Shown: positions 24,323-33,704, counted from the first letter of the stretch. The stretch: DNA of 64,000 nucleotides from [Clostridium] scindens ATCC 35704 (GCF_004295125.1 NZ_CP036170.1:995501-1059500); one strand, 5' to 3'. Translations and numbers: made by a program. Notes: a model not told the origin generated them from the letters alone.

Positions 24323-24985
24323 ATGGCACAGATTATTAAAAAACACATCAAAGACCCTGGAAGCGCAATCACACATTTCATCGGAATGCTGATGGCAATA
24401 TTTGCGGCAGTCCCACTACTGATAAAGGCGGCTCATGAGCCCAGCAGGATATACATCATATCCATTACGGTGTATGCGATAAGCCTGATATTATTATATG
24501 CAGCCAGCACGACTTACCATACAATTGACAGATCCGAGCGGGTCAACACAATCCTTAAGAAGATTGATCATATGATGATCAGCGTGCTGATCGCCGGCAG
24601 CTATACTCCTATATGCCTTCTGGTTCTCAAGGGCAGGACGGGAATTATCCTGCTTGGCATTGTATGGGGAATTGCAGTGATTGAGATGCTGATCAAGGCA
24701 TTCTGGGTATTCTGTCCAAAATGGGTTTCTTCCGTACTATATATCGGGATGGGCTGGACCTGCGTGCTTGCATTCACCCAGATACTCAACGCCTTATCGC
24801 CCGCAGCCTTTGGATGGCTTCTGGCTGGCGGAATCATCTACACTGTAGGCGGTATTATCTACGCATTAAAACTTCCATTTTTCAACACCAAGCACAAGAA
24901 CTTTGGAAGCCATGAGATTTTCCACCTGTTCGTAATGGGCGGAAGCGCATGCCACTTCATCTTAATGTATGCATTTATACTGTAG
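24323..24985 (+). CDS. Hemolysin III / PAQR family membrane protein (YqfA-like)
   Basis: A 220-aa protein with seven hydrophobic segments and the PAQR zinc-type motifs: STTYHTI with Ser/His near residue 65, an Asp in KKIDHMMISVLIAGSYTP, and the C-terminal SHEIFHLFVMGGSACHF. Bacterial members are called hemolysin III but the role is uncertain (membrane homeostasis is suspected). GGAGGCAGTATT precedes the ATG. It is a single gene with a palindrome-rich promoter and a terminator shared with the next, convergent gene. Confidence 0.88.
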   Translation: MAQIIKKHIKDPGSAITHFIGMLMAIFAAVPLLIKAAHEPSRIYIISITVYAISLILLYAASTTYHTIDRSERVNTILKKIDHMMISVLIAGSYTPICLLVLKGRTGIILLGIVWGIAVIEMLIKAFWVFCPKWVSSVLYIGMGWTCVLAFTQILNALSPAAFGWLLAGGIIYTVGGIIYALKLPFFNTKHKNFGSHEIFHLFVMGGSACHFILMYAFIL

Positions 24986-24989
24986 ATTT

Positions 24990-25034
24990 AAAGGGGACGA
25001 ATCGAGCCTTTAATGCCCTACTTCGTCCCCTTTT
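24990..25034. terminator. Bidirectional terminator overlapping the GIY-YIG gene end
   Basis: AAAGGGGACGAA and TTCGTCCCCTTTT form a 12-bp stem. The right arm is the last codons of the convergent GIY-YIG gene. Confidence 0.75.
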
Positions 25035-25281
25035 CTGCACGGCCATTTCTTAATAATTCTTCTTTTGCCCTGCGGGTCATATGCTTGATGGCATATTCCC
25101 GTTTCATCGCTTCTTCCTTCGTCTCGTATTTCTCATAGTAGATGAGCTCAACCGGACGCCTGGATTTGGTATATTTGGCGCCTTTTCCGTCATTATGCGC
25201 CTTAAGCCTCTTGTCTATATCATTCGTCCATCCTGTGTACAGGCTGTTATCTCTGCATTTAAGTATATATGTATAGTTCAT
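25018..25281 (-). CDS. GIY-YIG nuclease family protein (YhbQ/UPF0213-like)
   Basis: An 87-aa single-domain protein. The motif appears as YTYILKC ... SLYTGWTND (GIY and YIG equivalents), then a conserved Arg in DKRLKAHNDGKGAKYT and Glu in EAMKREYAIK. Small proteins of this type are structure-selective DNA nucleases with unclear roles. GGGAG before ATG 25281 sets the start; the frame opens eight codons earlier. Its end forms part of a terminator stem. Confidence 0.88.
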   Translation of the reverse strand: MNYTYILKCRDNSLYTGWTNDIDKRLKAHNDGKGAKYTKSRRPVELIYYEKYETKEEAMKREYAIKHMTRRAKEELLRNGRAEKGTK

Positions 25282-25381
25282 ATATCCGTCTCCCTTTAGG
25301 CCCATTTACACCTTTATTATAGAAAGATGTCCCGCAGATGTCAAATAAGGACGCGACACATCTAATGTCACGCCCCATCTG

Positions 25382-26134
25382 CTATTCTTCCATATATTCT
25401 ATTGGGTTCACCGGCTGTCCGTCTTTACGCATCTCGAAATATACGTTGCAGCCCTCCACGCTGTAGTATTTGGTCGGCTGGCTTACATAGCCCAGAACTG
25501 TCTTGGCTTCTACATAGTCGCCGACTTTCACTGGTACTTCCTTTAACTGTCCATAGAACAACTCATATCCATTACCGATATCAATATTAACGGTTGTCCC
25601 CGTCTCTGCGGTTACATCGATGGATTTAACGATTCCGGTTGTTGCTGAGATTACCTGATCCCCCTCCGCACCGGAGATGATTACCGCCGGGTTGTACTTG
25701 TACTGGTCCAGTGTTGAGAAATATACGGTCTTGTCCATACTGTAGTTCAAAAGTATGGTGCCGTTCACCGGCCATAATAACTTGCTGTCTTCATTAAAGC
25801 TTACGGATGTGCCGCCACCGGCTGTCGCTTGTGTTCCTGCGCTGCCGTTTTCTGTCTCATTTGTGCCGGTTCCTTCATCCGCCGTATTCTCCTGCGTATC
25901 TGTATCTGCCTGATTGCTGATTACCAGGTTGTTGGCCTCTTCTGAAGGCTCCTTTGTTTTTTTCTCTTTTGTGTCATTGGTTTCTTCCGCCCGTGCAAGT
26001 TCTTCTTTTCGCTGCGTCTCTTTGTAATCATTGAATGTATATGTTCCAACTATTGCAATTGCTGCCACAAAGCACAATACTGCCGCGACGGTAGCACCTC
26101 TCTTTTTTCGTGAAGGTCTTTGCCTCTTATTCAT
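25382..26134 (-). CDS. spoIIQ: SpoIIQ-like M23/LytM-domain sporulation protein (degenerate active site)
   Basis: A 250-aa protein with a basic start, one membrane helix (about 13-32), a low-complexity Thr/Glu/Asn linker and a C-terminal LytM domain (about 120-250; LLWPVNGTILLNYSMDK, IISGAEGDQVISATTGIV). The zinc ligands are lost: expected H in the first motif is Asn, YGQL replaces Y-x-H-L, and VYFEM replaces L-H-F-E. In forespores SpoIIQ forms the channel with mother-cell SpoIIIAH. Its position right after spoIID matches the usual clostridial order. Start ATG 26134. Confidence 0.85.
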   Translation of the reverse strand: MNKRQRPSRKKRGATVAAVLCFVAAIAIVGTYTFNDYKETQRKEELARAEETNDTKEKKTKEPSEEANNLVISNQADTDTQENTADEGTGTNETENGSAGTQATAGGGTSVSFNEDSKLLWPVNGTILLNYSMDKTVYFSTLDQYKYNPAVIISGAEGDQVISATTGIVKSIDVTAETGTTVNIDIGNGYELFYGQLKEVPVKVGDYVEAKTVLGYVSQPTKYYSVEGCNVYFEMRKDGQPVNPIEYMEE

Positions 26135-26178
26135 CTTATCACCACCTCTGACTATATTTTTGCCAGATAGTAATGGAC

Positions 26179-27063
26179 TTATTCTGTGTCCAGCAATATT
26201 TCTGCTACTTCTTTGATTTCCGTCCCCGCGAAGAAAAATTGCAATATTTCTTTATAAGTCTTTCCTTTTTTTGACATTTTATTGGCTGTATGCTGGCTCA
26301 TTCCCAGTCCGTGTCCGATTCCTCGCGTAGTTATCCTCATTTTTCCGTTATACCGCTGCAGGGTGAAACAGCTGGATGCAAGATTATAAGTATTGCGGAA
26401 TTCCTCTCCACTCACATTCTCCTGCCCCACCCGTACATTTATAACGTATCCGGCGGTATCCAGCGCTGTTATCTCCGCGTCCATATCATCCACCGTCACC
26501 GTCTGTATCTGTTTCGTATTCTCGATATCAAGCGGGCAGTCCACAATCTTAAGATACGCATAATCCCCATTTCCAAGGACTTCGGCTCCATCCCTGGTGC
26601 ATCCATTGCTTAGGCGGAAAAAGGGTGTCAATGCCAGGTCTTCCCCATAGAGCAGCACCTGCCCCTCCGTCTCGCTCCAGGCGTCCTTCAGCTTGCGGTA
26701 GTATTTGGAATATTTCGCTCCCCACGCGTCCTCCATCTGCTTCTGCGTCCAGAACTCCCCTTCCAGTACCGTATTGCTCCCTGACTCTTTGATCTTCTTA
26801 TAAACGTCCGTACGCACCAGGACTGACTGGGCCTTCAGCGCTTCCTTATCATAGGATGCAGGAATCTCTTTGGCCAGGATGCCGATGCAGTATTCTTCTA
26901 TTGGCATCTTAACCTCTTTTTTCCCGGACTTTACCTTTATATAAGTACTGTCCACATGCGAATAAGTAGTAATGCTTGGCCCATTTAAAAACACGGTGAC
27001 CACATATGGCAACAGTACGATGATGATGATATAGCATCCTAGTTTCTTTAAATTCTGCCGCAT
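26179..27063 (-). CDS. spoIID: SpoIID stage II sporulation lytic transglycosylase
   Basis: A 294-aa protein with an N-terminal membrane anchor (CYIIIIVLLPYVVTVFL). The SpoIID domain shows MPIEEYCIGILAKEIPASY with catalytic Glu, KAQSVLVRT, LSNGCTRDGAEV (Ser/Cys region) and the C-terminal GIGHGLGMSQHTANKMSKKG zinc/cysteine-loop region. It cleaves glycan strands during engulfment, with SpoIIM/SpoIIP. The frame starts 7 codons earlier, but the SD GGGAGGG and ATG 27063 fit better. That SD lies inside a terminator-like hairpin (see next entry). Confidence 0.93.
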   Translation of the reverse strand: MRQNLKKLGCYIIIIVLLPYVVTVFLNGPSITTYSHVDSTYIKVKSGKKEVKMPIEEYCIGILAKEIPASYDKEALKAQSVLVRTDVYKKIKESGSNTVLEGEFWTQKQMEDAWGAKYSKYYRKLKDAWSETEGQVLLYGEDLALTPFFRLSNGCTRDGAEVLGNGDYAYLKIVDCPLDIENTKQIQTVTVDDMDAEITALDTAGYVINVRVGQENVSGEEFRNTYNLASSCFTLQRYNGKMRITTRGIGHGLGMSQHTANKMSKKGKTYKEILQFFFAGTEIKEVAEILLDTE

Positions 27064-27097
27064 AAAAAATACCCTCCCATACACTGTATGGAAGGGT
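27064..27097 (-). promoter_or_regulatory. Hairpin-terminator that contains the spoIID ribosome site
   Basis: In minus-strand RNA, ACCCUUCCAUAC pairs with its partner UAUGGGAGGGU in a 12-bp stem that has one G·U pair; on the plus strand the same pair would be a C·A mismatch, so the structure is built for the minus-strand RNA. The 3' arm is the GGGAGGG SD of spoIID, followed by A, six U and the AUG. It probably terminates glgP-operon transcripts and hides the SD in read-through. Confidence 0.65.
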
Positions 27098-27105
27098 GTC
27101 CTTTT

Positions 27106-27726
27106 TTATTCCTCGCGATTACGGATAATGAAAAAGTAGATGGAAGTGTACAGCGGCACGAAGACTCCTGCAACCGCATGCACCAATGCATAGTTCTTGT
27201 CGGTATATCTTTCGAAGATCTGATGATTGACCAGGACCAGAAGCGTCTTGACCAAGGCGCCCACCAGCACGGAAATTATCCCGATAAGCGCAATCCCCGC
27301 CATCAGCATTCCTATTCCCGTGCCGGAAAACATGTTGGCTAATGCTGATCCTGGATCATGATAGCCAATGGAACTATAGTTCACGCCCAGCCTGGCCATG
27401 CTTATGGCAACGCCTCCAAAGATCAGCCCTCCAAAGATTCCTGTTACAAAGTTGCTGACGATCGGAATTACCAGTATCCAGATGCCCGGATTACGGATCT
27501 CCTTCTCTTTAAAATGCAAAGTGCCGCATAATTCTCCCTGGAAATAGGTTCTTGCGTACGGTATGAACGCAAGCCATGGATAATTCATTCCACGTCGTTT
27601 TCCAAGGGTATACATCCCAATTCCACGCAGCAGGTAACTGGCAATGCAGCCGATCGCCAATATTCCCAGAATAACTAAATACGATAATAAAATTGTCACT
27701 GCCATATCTCCTGCAAAACGCTCCAT
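27106..27726 (-). CDS. Polytopic membrane protein, function unknown
   Basis: A 206-aa hydrophobic protein with about five membrane helices (for example LLSYLVILGILAIGCIASYL and GIGMLMAGIALIGIISVLVG). I do not recognise a named family; the KRRGMNYPWLAFIPYARTYF segment after the first helix looks like a conserved loop of clostridial DUF-type membrane proteins. GGAGGTATAAAA precedes the ATG, which follows the glgP stop by two bases, so it is coupled to glgP. A terminator hairpin begins 10 bp after its stop. Confidence 0.6.
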   Translation of the reverse strand: MERFAGDMAVTILLSYLVILGILAIGCIASYLLRGIGMYTLGKRRGMNYPWLAFIPYARTYFQGELCGTLHFKEKEIRNPGIWILVIPIVSNFVTGIFGGLIFGGVAISMARLGVNYSSIGYHDPGSALANMFSGTGIGMLMAGIALIGIISVLVGALVKTLLVLVNHQIFERYTDKNYALVHAVAGVFVPLYTSIYFFIIRNREE

Positions 27727-27728
27727 TT

Positions 27729-30191
27729 TTATACCTCCACTGTAATCTTATCCAGATGCCAGATATCCTCAACATATTCCTGAATGGTTCGGTCAGAAGA
27801 GAATTTGCCACAGCATGCAGTATTCAAAAGAGCCATTTTTGCCCATCTGTCTTTATCCCGGTATGCTTCCTCTACCTCCTGCTGCGCCTGTGCATATGCC
27901 CTGAAGTCCTTAAGTATAAAGTACATATCTGCCCGGCTGCTGCTCTTCGTATTCAACAGAGAATTATAAAGGTCGCGGTATAACTCCGTGTTGCCATGAG
28001 CATAAGTTCCGTCAACCAGCTGATCTACGACACGGCGGATATCCGGATCATTGTTGTAGATATCCATCGGATTATAGCCGCCGTTTAGTTCAAAGTGAAT
28101 CACTTCATCCGAACTTAGGCCAAAGATAAACGCATTGTCTATTCCTACTTCCTCAACAATCTCTACATTGGCTCCATCCATCGTTCCAATGGTAGGAGCG
28201 CCGTTGAGCATGAACTTCATGTTGCCTGTACCGGATGCTTCCTTAGAAGCAGTGGATATCTGTTCGCTTACATCTGCTGCAGCAAAAATCCACTCCGCGT
28301 TGGATACACGGTAATCTTCAATGAATACCATCTTAAGTTTCCCATTGATGCTGCGGTCATTATTCACTACATCCGCAACAGAGTTGATCAGCTTGATAAT
28401 CTGTTTTGCGCGGATATATCCTGCGGATGCCTTTGCCCCGAAGATAAACGTTCTAGGATAGAAGCTCTTCTCGGGATGCTCCTTCACCTGGTTATACAGA
28501 TACATCACATGCAGGATGTTCAGCAGCTGGCGCTTATACTCATGAAGTCTTTTTACCTGTACATCAAAGATGGATCTCGGGTCCACTTCTATTCCATTGT
28601 GCTCCAGTATGTATTCTGCCAGGCGTTCCTTGTTCTTATACTTGATGCTCATGAATTCCTTGAGAGCCTCTTCGTCATCTGCCCATCTTTTCAGGCCTGA
28701 CATTAAGGACAGATCGGTAATCCAGTCCTTGGTGCCAAGCTTGTCGGTTACCCAGTCCGCCAGCAGAGAGTTTCCATGCATAAGGAAACGTCTCTGGGTA
28801 ATGCCATTGGTCTTATTGTTGAACTTCTCCGGCATCATCTGGTAGAAATCCTTCAGTTCCTGGTTCTTTAATATCTCCGTGTGCAGGCGTGCAACGCCGT
28901 TGACCGAATATCCTGCGACGATGGCAAGATGTGCCATCTTAACCTGGCCGTCCATAAGGATAGCCATGCGTTTTACCTTGCCTTCGTCTCCCGGATAAGT
29001 CTTTCGAATCTGCTCTACAAACCGGCGGTCAATCTCCTGGATAATCTGATAAATACGCGGAAGCAGCCTTGAGAACAGATCGATTGGCCATTTTTCAAGC
29101 GCTTCTGCCATGATGGTGTGGTTGGTATATGCGCAGGTCTTTGTGGTAATATTCCACGCCTCATTCCATCCAAGCCCTTCCTCGTCCAGAAGAATACGCA
29201 TCAGTTCTGCTACAGCCACCGTTGGATGGGTATCATTCATCTGGAAGGTGACTTTTTCACAAAGTTTTGTAATATCATCATGCTTCTTCTTATATTTCAC
29301 AATTGCTGCCTGAATGCTGGCAGATATGAAGAAATACTGCTGCTTCAGTCTTAACTCTTTACCTGCGTAATGATTGTCGTTCGGATACAGGACCTCCACA
29401 ATATTCTTAGCAAGATTCTGCTGCTCTACCGCCTTGTGATAGTCGCCTCTGTCAAAAGAATCCAGCTGGAAGTCCACGATCGGCTCCGCATCCCAGATGC
29501 GCAGGGTATTTACCACGTGGTTATTGTATCCCACGATCGGATAGTCGTACGGTATAGCCAGTACAGACTCATAATTCTCCTGAACGAAATGAGTCCTGCC
29601 CTCTTCGTCATACTCTACCCGGATATTTCCGCCAAAGCGCACTTCCTTTGCGTATTCGGGCCTGCGAAGTTCAAAGGGATTGCCATCCTTGAGCCAGTTA
29701 TCCGGCTTCTCCACCTGATATCCATCTTCAATCTTCTGCTTAAACATTCCGTAATGATAACGTATGCCACAGCCGTATGCCGCATATCCAAGGGTTGCCA
29801 GCGAATCCAGGAAGCAGGCTGCCAGACGGCCAAGGCCGCCGTTTCCAAGAGCCGGATCCGGCTCCTCGTCCTCGATGGCATTTAGGTCTATTCCCATCTC
29901 GTCCAATGCTTCCTTTACTTCCGTGTACGCCGTCATGTTAATCAGGTTATTGCCAAGCGCTCTTCCCATCAGGAACTCCATGGACATATAGTAGACCATC
30001 TTCGGATCATCTTCATCATACTTCTTCTGGGTTGCAAGCCAGTCATCTATAATGACCTCTTTCACCGCATAAGATACCGCCTGGAACAACTGCTGAGGAG
30101 TGGCCTCATCAACCGTCCTGCGAAACAGCGTCTTTACATTATTCGTAACTTCTTTTTTAAATGCTTCCTTTTCAAATCTCGGATTATACAT
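27729..30191 (-). CDS. glgP: Glycogen/alpha-glucan phosphorylase
   Basis: An 820-aa GT35 enzyme of normal length that releases glucose-1-phosphate from glycogen. Recognised segments include EEPDPALGNGGLGRLAACFL (substrate loop), MNDTHPTVAVAELMRILLDE and the pyridoxal-phosphate site KEASGTGNMKFMLNGA, whose lysine binds the cofactor. GAAGGGA lies before ATG 30197 and ATG 30191; spacing favours the second, and the longer frame upstream overlaps ileS. It is followed by a small membrane-protein gene in the same operon. Confidence 0.95.
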   Translation of the reverse strand: MYNPRFEKEAFKKEVTNNVKTLFRRTVDEATPQQLFQAVSYAVKEVIIDDWLATQKKYDEDDPKMVYYMSMEFLMGRALGNNLINMTAYTEVKEALDEMGIDLNAIEDEEPDPALGNGGLGRLAACFLDSLATLGYAAYGCGIRYHYGMFKQKIEDGYQVEKPDNWLKDGNPFELRRPEYAKEVRFGGNIRVEYDEEGRTHFVQENYESVLAIPYDYPIVGYNNHVVNTLRIWDAEPIVDFQLDSFDRGDYHKAVEQQNLAKNIVEVLYPNDNHYAGKELRLKQQYFFISASIQAAIVKYKKKHDDITKLCEKVTFQMNDTHPTVAVAELMRILLDEEGLGWNEAWNITTKTCAYTNHTIMAEALEKWPIDLFSRLLPRIYQIIQEIDRRFVEQIRKTYPGDEGKVKRMAILMDGQVKMAHLAIVAGYSVNGVARLHTEILKNQELKDFYQMMPEKFNNKTNGITQRRFLMHGNSLLADWVTDKLGTKDWITDLSLMSGLKRWADDEEALKEFMSIKYKNKERLAEYILEHNGIEVDPRSIFDVQVKRLHEYKRQLLNILHVMYLYNQVKEHPEKSFYPRTFIFGAKASAGYIRAKQIIKLINSVADVVNNDRSINGKLKMVFIEDYRVSNAEWIFAAADVSEQISTASKEASGTGNMKFMLNGAPTIGTMDGANVEIVEEVGIDNAFIFGLSSDEVIHFELNGGYNPMDIYNNDPDIRRVVDQLVDGTYAHGNTELYRDLYNSLLNTKSSSRADMYFILKDFRAYAQAQQEVEEAYRDKDRWAKMALLNTACCGKFSSDRTIQEYVEDIWHLDKITVEV

Positions 30192-30226
30192 ATTCATTTC
30201 CCTTCTCTTTCTAAGCCTGAGCATTC

Positions 30227-33200
30227 TTATTTCTTCTCTACTCCAAGGGTTACGTTCTCGCCATTGATCTTCCAATCCTTTACATATCCCTGCGGCGTCT
30301 CTTTCGTTACCTTGAGCGCGAGCGTCTCATCCCCAATCGTAGCGGCATTTTCTGCAAATATCTTCTCGGCTTTCTCTGTTCCTTCGTAAGAGATCTCGAT
30401 CTTATCCATGACCTCAAATCCTGCCTCCTTACGCATGGTCTGGACCTTGCTGATAATCTCGCGGACGAATCCTTCTTCCAGAAGTTCATCTGACAGGTTT
30501 GTATCCAGAACAACGGTAATGCCATTGTCATTCTCTGATACATAGCCCTCCATCTGGGCCGTCTCGATCAGCAAATCTTCTCTGAACAGTGTGACTTCCT
30601 GCCCATTAATATCCAGTTTCAGGGCATCCGCAGCATTCAATTCATCCATGGCAGCGTTGCCGTCGATCGAACTTAAGGCTGCTTTGATGCCTCCTAACAT
30701 TTTACCATATTTTGGCCCCACTGTCTTTAACTGTGGCTTGAAAGAATAAGAGGTAAAATCGCGTACTTCTTGTGTAAATGTCATAGTCTTTACATTCAGC
30801 TCGTCTTCTACGATCTCCTGGTAGAATGCCGGAAGATCAAAATCTGCCTTTACATACATCTGCCCGATCGGCTGACGGTTTTTAATGTTCGCCGTATTCC
30901 TGCATGCGCGGCCCATCACGACCAGTTTCAGCACACGTTCCATATTGGACTCCAGATCTTTATCAATATAGGAGTTGTCTGCGGCCGGGAAGTCGCACAG
31001 GTGGATACTTTCCGGCGCGCTCTGGTCGATGCTTCTTACCAGATTCTGATAAATGTCTTCTGTCATAAACGGGATCATCGGCGCAGCTGCCTTGCATACT
31101 TCTACCAACGCGGTATAAAGCGTCATGTAGGCATTTATCTTATCCTGCTCCATTCCCTTTGCCCAGAAGCGTTCGCGGCTTCTTCTTACATACCAGTTGC
31201 TCATATCATCCACGAAGTCCTGCAATGCTCTTGCTGCCTCCGGAATCCTGTAATTTCCAAGATTGTCATCTACTTCTTTAATTAATGTATTCAGTTTGGA
31301 CAGCAGCCATTTGTCCATTACCGATAATTTATCATAATCAAGCGAATATTTTGTGGCGTCGAATCCATCAATATTGGCATACAGCACAAAGAATGCATAC
31401 GTATTCCATAAAGTTCCCATGAACTTACGCTGTCCTTCCGTAACTGCTTTTCCGTGGAAACGGTTTGGCAGCCAAGGTGCGCTGTTGACATAGAAATACC
31501 AGCGGATCGCGTCTGCTCCGTATTTTTCCAGCGCATCGAAAGGATCTACGGCGTTTCCTTTGGATTTGCTCATCTTCTGCCCGTTCTCATCCTGTACGTG
31601 GCCGAGGACGATCACGTTCTTGTACGGCGCTTTATTAAATATCAATGTAGAGATTGCCAGCAGGGAGTAGAACCATCCACGGGTCTGGTCCACAGCCTCA
31701 GATATAAAGTCAGCCGGGAACTGCTTCTCGAACAGTTCCTTATTTTCAAATGGGTAGTGGTGCTGTGCAAATGGCATGGATCCAGAGTCAAACCAGCAGT
31801 CGATCACCTCCGGAACACGATGCATCTCTTTGCCGCAGATCGGACACTTAATGGTAACCGCATCAATGTATGGGCGGTGAAGCTCGATATCTTCCGGGCA
31901 GTTATCAGACATTTCCTTCAATTCCGCAATGCTTCCGATGGAATGCTGGTGACCGCACTCGCACTCCCAGATATTCAGCGGAGTTCCCCAATAACGGTTC
32001 CGGCTGATGCCCCAATCCTGGACATTTTCAAGCCAGTCCCCAAAACGCTTCTTTCCAATACTCTCCGGGATCCAGTTGATTGTATTGTTGTTTGCGATCA
32101 GGTCATCCTTTACCTCCGTCATCTTGATGAACCAAGATTCCCTCGCATAGTAAAGCAGAGGCGTATCACATCTCCAGCAGTGTGGATAACTATGCTCGAA
32201 CTTAGGTGCGTCAAATAGAAGGCCTCTTGCATCCAGGTCCTTTAGAATCTCTGGATCAGCATCCTTTACGAATACTCCTGCACATGGAGCATCCTCTGTC
32301 ATGCGCCCTTTCTCGTCTACCAGCTGAACGAAAGGCATGTCATACTTGCGTCCTACCTTGGCATCGTCCTCACCGAATGCAGGCGCGATATGGACAACGC
32401 CTGTACCGTCCGTCAACGTTACATAGGAGTCACAGGTAATAAAGAAGGCTTTCTTATTCTGCCTTGCAGCGCAGTCTGCCGCGCACTGGTACAGAGGATC
32501 ATATTCTTTGTATTCCAGGTCCTGTCCCTTATATGTCTCAAGAATCTCGTAAGCTGGATTTCCTTCTTCTGCCAGTTTGCCAAGGACCGTATCAAGAAGA
32601 GCGACTGCCATGTAGTATACGTATCCATCTGCTGCCTTCACCTTTGCATAGTCTTCCTGCGGATTTACGCAAAGGCCGATATTGGATGGCAATGTCCAAG
32701 GCGTGGTAGTCCATGCAAGGAAATACGCGTCTTCGCCTACCACCTTGAAACGAACGATCGCAGAGCGTTCCTTCACGTCTTTATAGCCCTGGGCTACTTC
32801 CTGTGCGGAAAGCGGGGTTCCGCAGCGCGGGCAGTAAGGCACGATCTTAAAGCCCTTGTAAAGCAGGCCCTTATCCCAGATCTGTTTAAGCGCCCACCAC
32901 TCGGACTCAATAAAGTCATTATGATAGGTAACATATGGGTTTTCCATATCAGCCCAGAACCCTACCGTTCCGGAGAAATCTTCCCACATACCCTTGTATT
33001 TCCATACGCTTTCCTTACATTTGTCGATGAATGGCTCCAGGCCATATTCTTCAATCTGATCTTTTCCATCCAGGCCCAGCGCTTTTTCTACTTCCAGTTC
33101 TACCGGCAGCCCATGGGTATCCCATCCTGCCTTGCGCGGCACCTCATATCCCTTCATCGTGCGGTATCTTGGAATCATATCCTTGATAACGCGAGTGAGC

Positions 33201-33376
33201 ACATGGCCGATATGCGGCTTGCCGTTGGCTGTGGGCGGGCCGTCATAGAACATATAGATATCATTGCCATCACGCTCTTTCATGCTCTTTTCAAAGATGC
33301 CATTTTCTTCCCAGAATTTTTCAATTTCTTTTTCTCTGTCTACAAAATTCAAGTCCGTTGAAACTTTCTTGTACAT
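30227..33376 (-). CDS. ileS: Isoleucyl-tRNA synthetase (long, eukaryote-like IleRS2 type)
   Basis: A 1049-aa class I synthetase. The HIGH motif is PHIGHVLTR (about 56), the KMSKS motif GQKMSKSKGN (about 600). An editing domain lies between them, and the anticodon-binding and C-terminal domains lack the bacterial IleRS1 zinc tail. Length and the N-terminal NFVDREKEIEKFW segment fit the IleRS2 class, which is often mupirocin-tolerant. AAGGAGGTTTC precedes the ATG. The leader is a T-box riboswitch with an Ile specifier. Confidence 0.95.
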   Translation of the reverse strand: MYKKVSTDLNFVDREKEIEKFWEENGIFEKSMKERDGNDIYMFYDGPPTANGKPHIGHVLTRVIKDMIPRYRTMKGYEVPRKAGWDTHGLPVELEVEKALGLDGKDQIEEYGLEPFIDKCKESVWKYKGMWEDFSGTVGFWADMENPYVTYHNDFIESEWWALKQIWDKGLLYKGFKIVPYCPRCGTPLSAQEVAQGYKDVKERSAIVRFKVVGEDAYFLAWTTTPWTLPSNIGLCVNPQEDYAKVKAADGYVYYMAVALLDTVLGKLAEEGNPAYEILETYKGQDLEYKEYDPLYQCAADCAARQNKKAFFITCDSYVTLTDGTGVVHIAPAFGEDDAKVGRKYDMPFVQLVDEKGRMTEDAPCAGVFVKDADPEILKDLDARGLLFDAPKFEHSYPHCWRCDTPLLYYARESWFIKMTEVKDDLIANNNTINWIPESIGKKRFGDWLENVQDWGISRNRYWGTPLNIWECECGHQHSIGSIAELKEMSDNCPEDIELHRPYIDAVTIKCPICGKEMHRVPEVIDCWFDSGSMPFAQHHYPFENKELFEKQFPADFISEAVDQTRGWFYSLLAISTLIFNKAPYKNVIVLGHVQDENGQKMSKSKGNAVDPFDALEKYGADAIRWYFYVNSAPWLPNRFHGKAVTEGQRKFMGTLWNTYAFFVLYANIDGFDATKYSLDYDKLSVMDKWLLSKLNTLIKEVDDNLGNYRIPEAARALQDFVDDMSNWYVRRSRERFWAKGMEQDKINAYMTLYTALVEVCKAAAPMIPFMTEDIYQNLVRSIDQSAPESIHLCDFPAADNSYIDKDLESNMERVLKLVVMGRACRNTANIKNRQPIGQMYVKADFDLPAFYQEIVEDELNVKTMTFTQEVRDFTSYSFKPQLKTVGPKYGKMLGGIKAALSSIDGNAAMDELNAADALKLDINGQEVTLFREDLLIETAQMEGYVSENDNGITVVLDTNLSDELLEEGFVREIISKVQTMRKEAGFEVMDKIEISYEGTEKAEKIFAENAATIGDETLALKVTKETPQGYVKDWKINGENVTLGVEKK

Positions 33377-33413
33377 TTTGAAACCTCCTTAATCATGTAT
33401 CTTAATTAAAAAT

Positions 33414-33668
33414 AAAAAAACTTCCGCCCTGAATAGGACGAAAGCCAAGCCTGCGTTTATAAACCACCTAAACATACTATCATATGCCTTCCCTGTAACG
33501 GGGGAATGCCGTCAGCATCTACTTGGCCGTCCTCTGGCCTTTCGAACGCTGCAACTCGGAAGTGATATTCAGATATACCTTACTTGTACCAGGCTTGCAC
33601 CGTCCCTGGCTCGCTATGCCTTTCTGATCTATCCTACTGTCTTCGTCAACATCTTTCATATATGCTGT
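33414..33668 (-). ncRNA. T-box riboswitch (Ile specifier) in the ileS leader
   Basis: The minus-strand leader has stem I with GACAGTAGGATAG, the specifier loop GAATATCACTTCC with codon AUC (33566-33564) and the antiterminator T-box AGGTGG (33469-33464; the usual AGGGTGG lacks one G). After this comes the terminator CTTTCGTCC/GGGCGGAAG with seven T. Uncharged tRNA-Ile should bind and let ileS be transcribed. Confidence 0.88.
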
Positions 33669-33671
33669 TCT

Positions 33672-33704
33672 ATTATAGTAAAAAAGCCCCTGAATAGTCA
33701 AGGG
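33672..33704 (-). promoter_or_regulatory. ileS T-box promoter overlapping the dacF-like gene terminator
   Basis: On the minus strand TTGACT (33701-33696) and TATAAT (33677-33672) are 18 bp apart. The same bases form the terminator of the upstream carboxypeptidase gene: CCCTTGA (33704-33698) pairs with TCAGGGG (33693-33687), followed by six T (to 33680). The -35 box is thus part of the terminator stem. Confidence 0.7.

Noticed and set aside
28000-33300. Many open frames on the plus strand opposite glgP and ileS
   Set aside because: They lack SDs and family resemblance and lie antisense to clearly coding, conserved genes.
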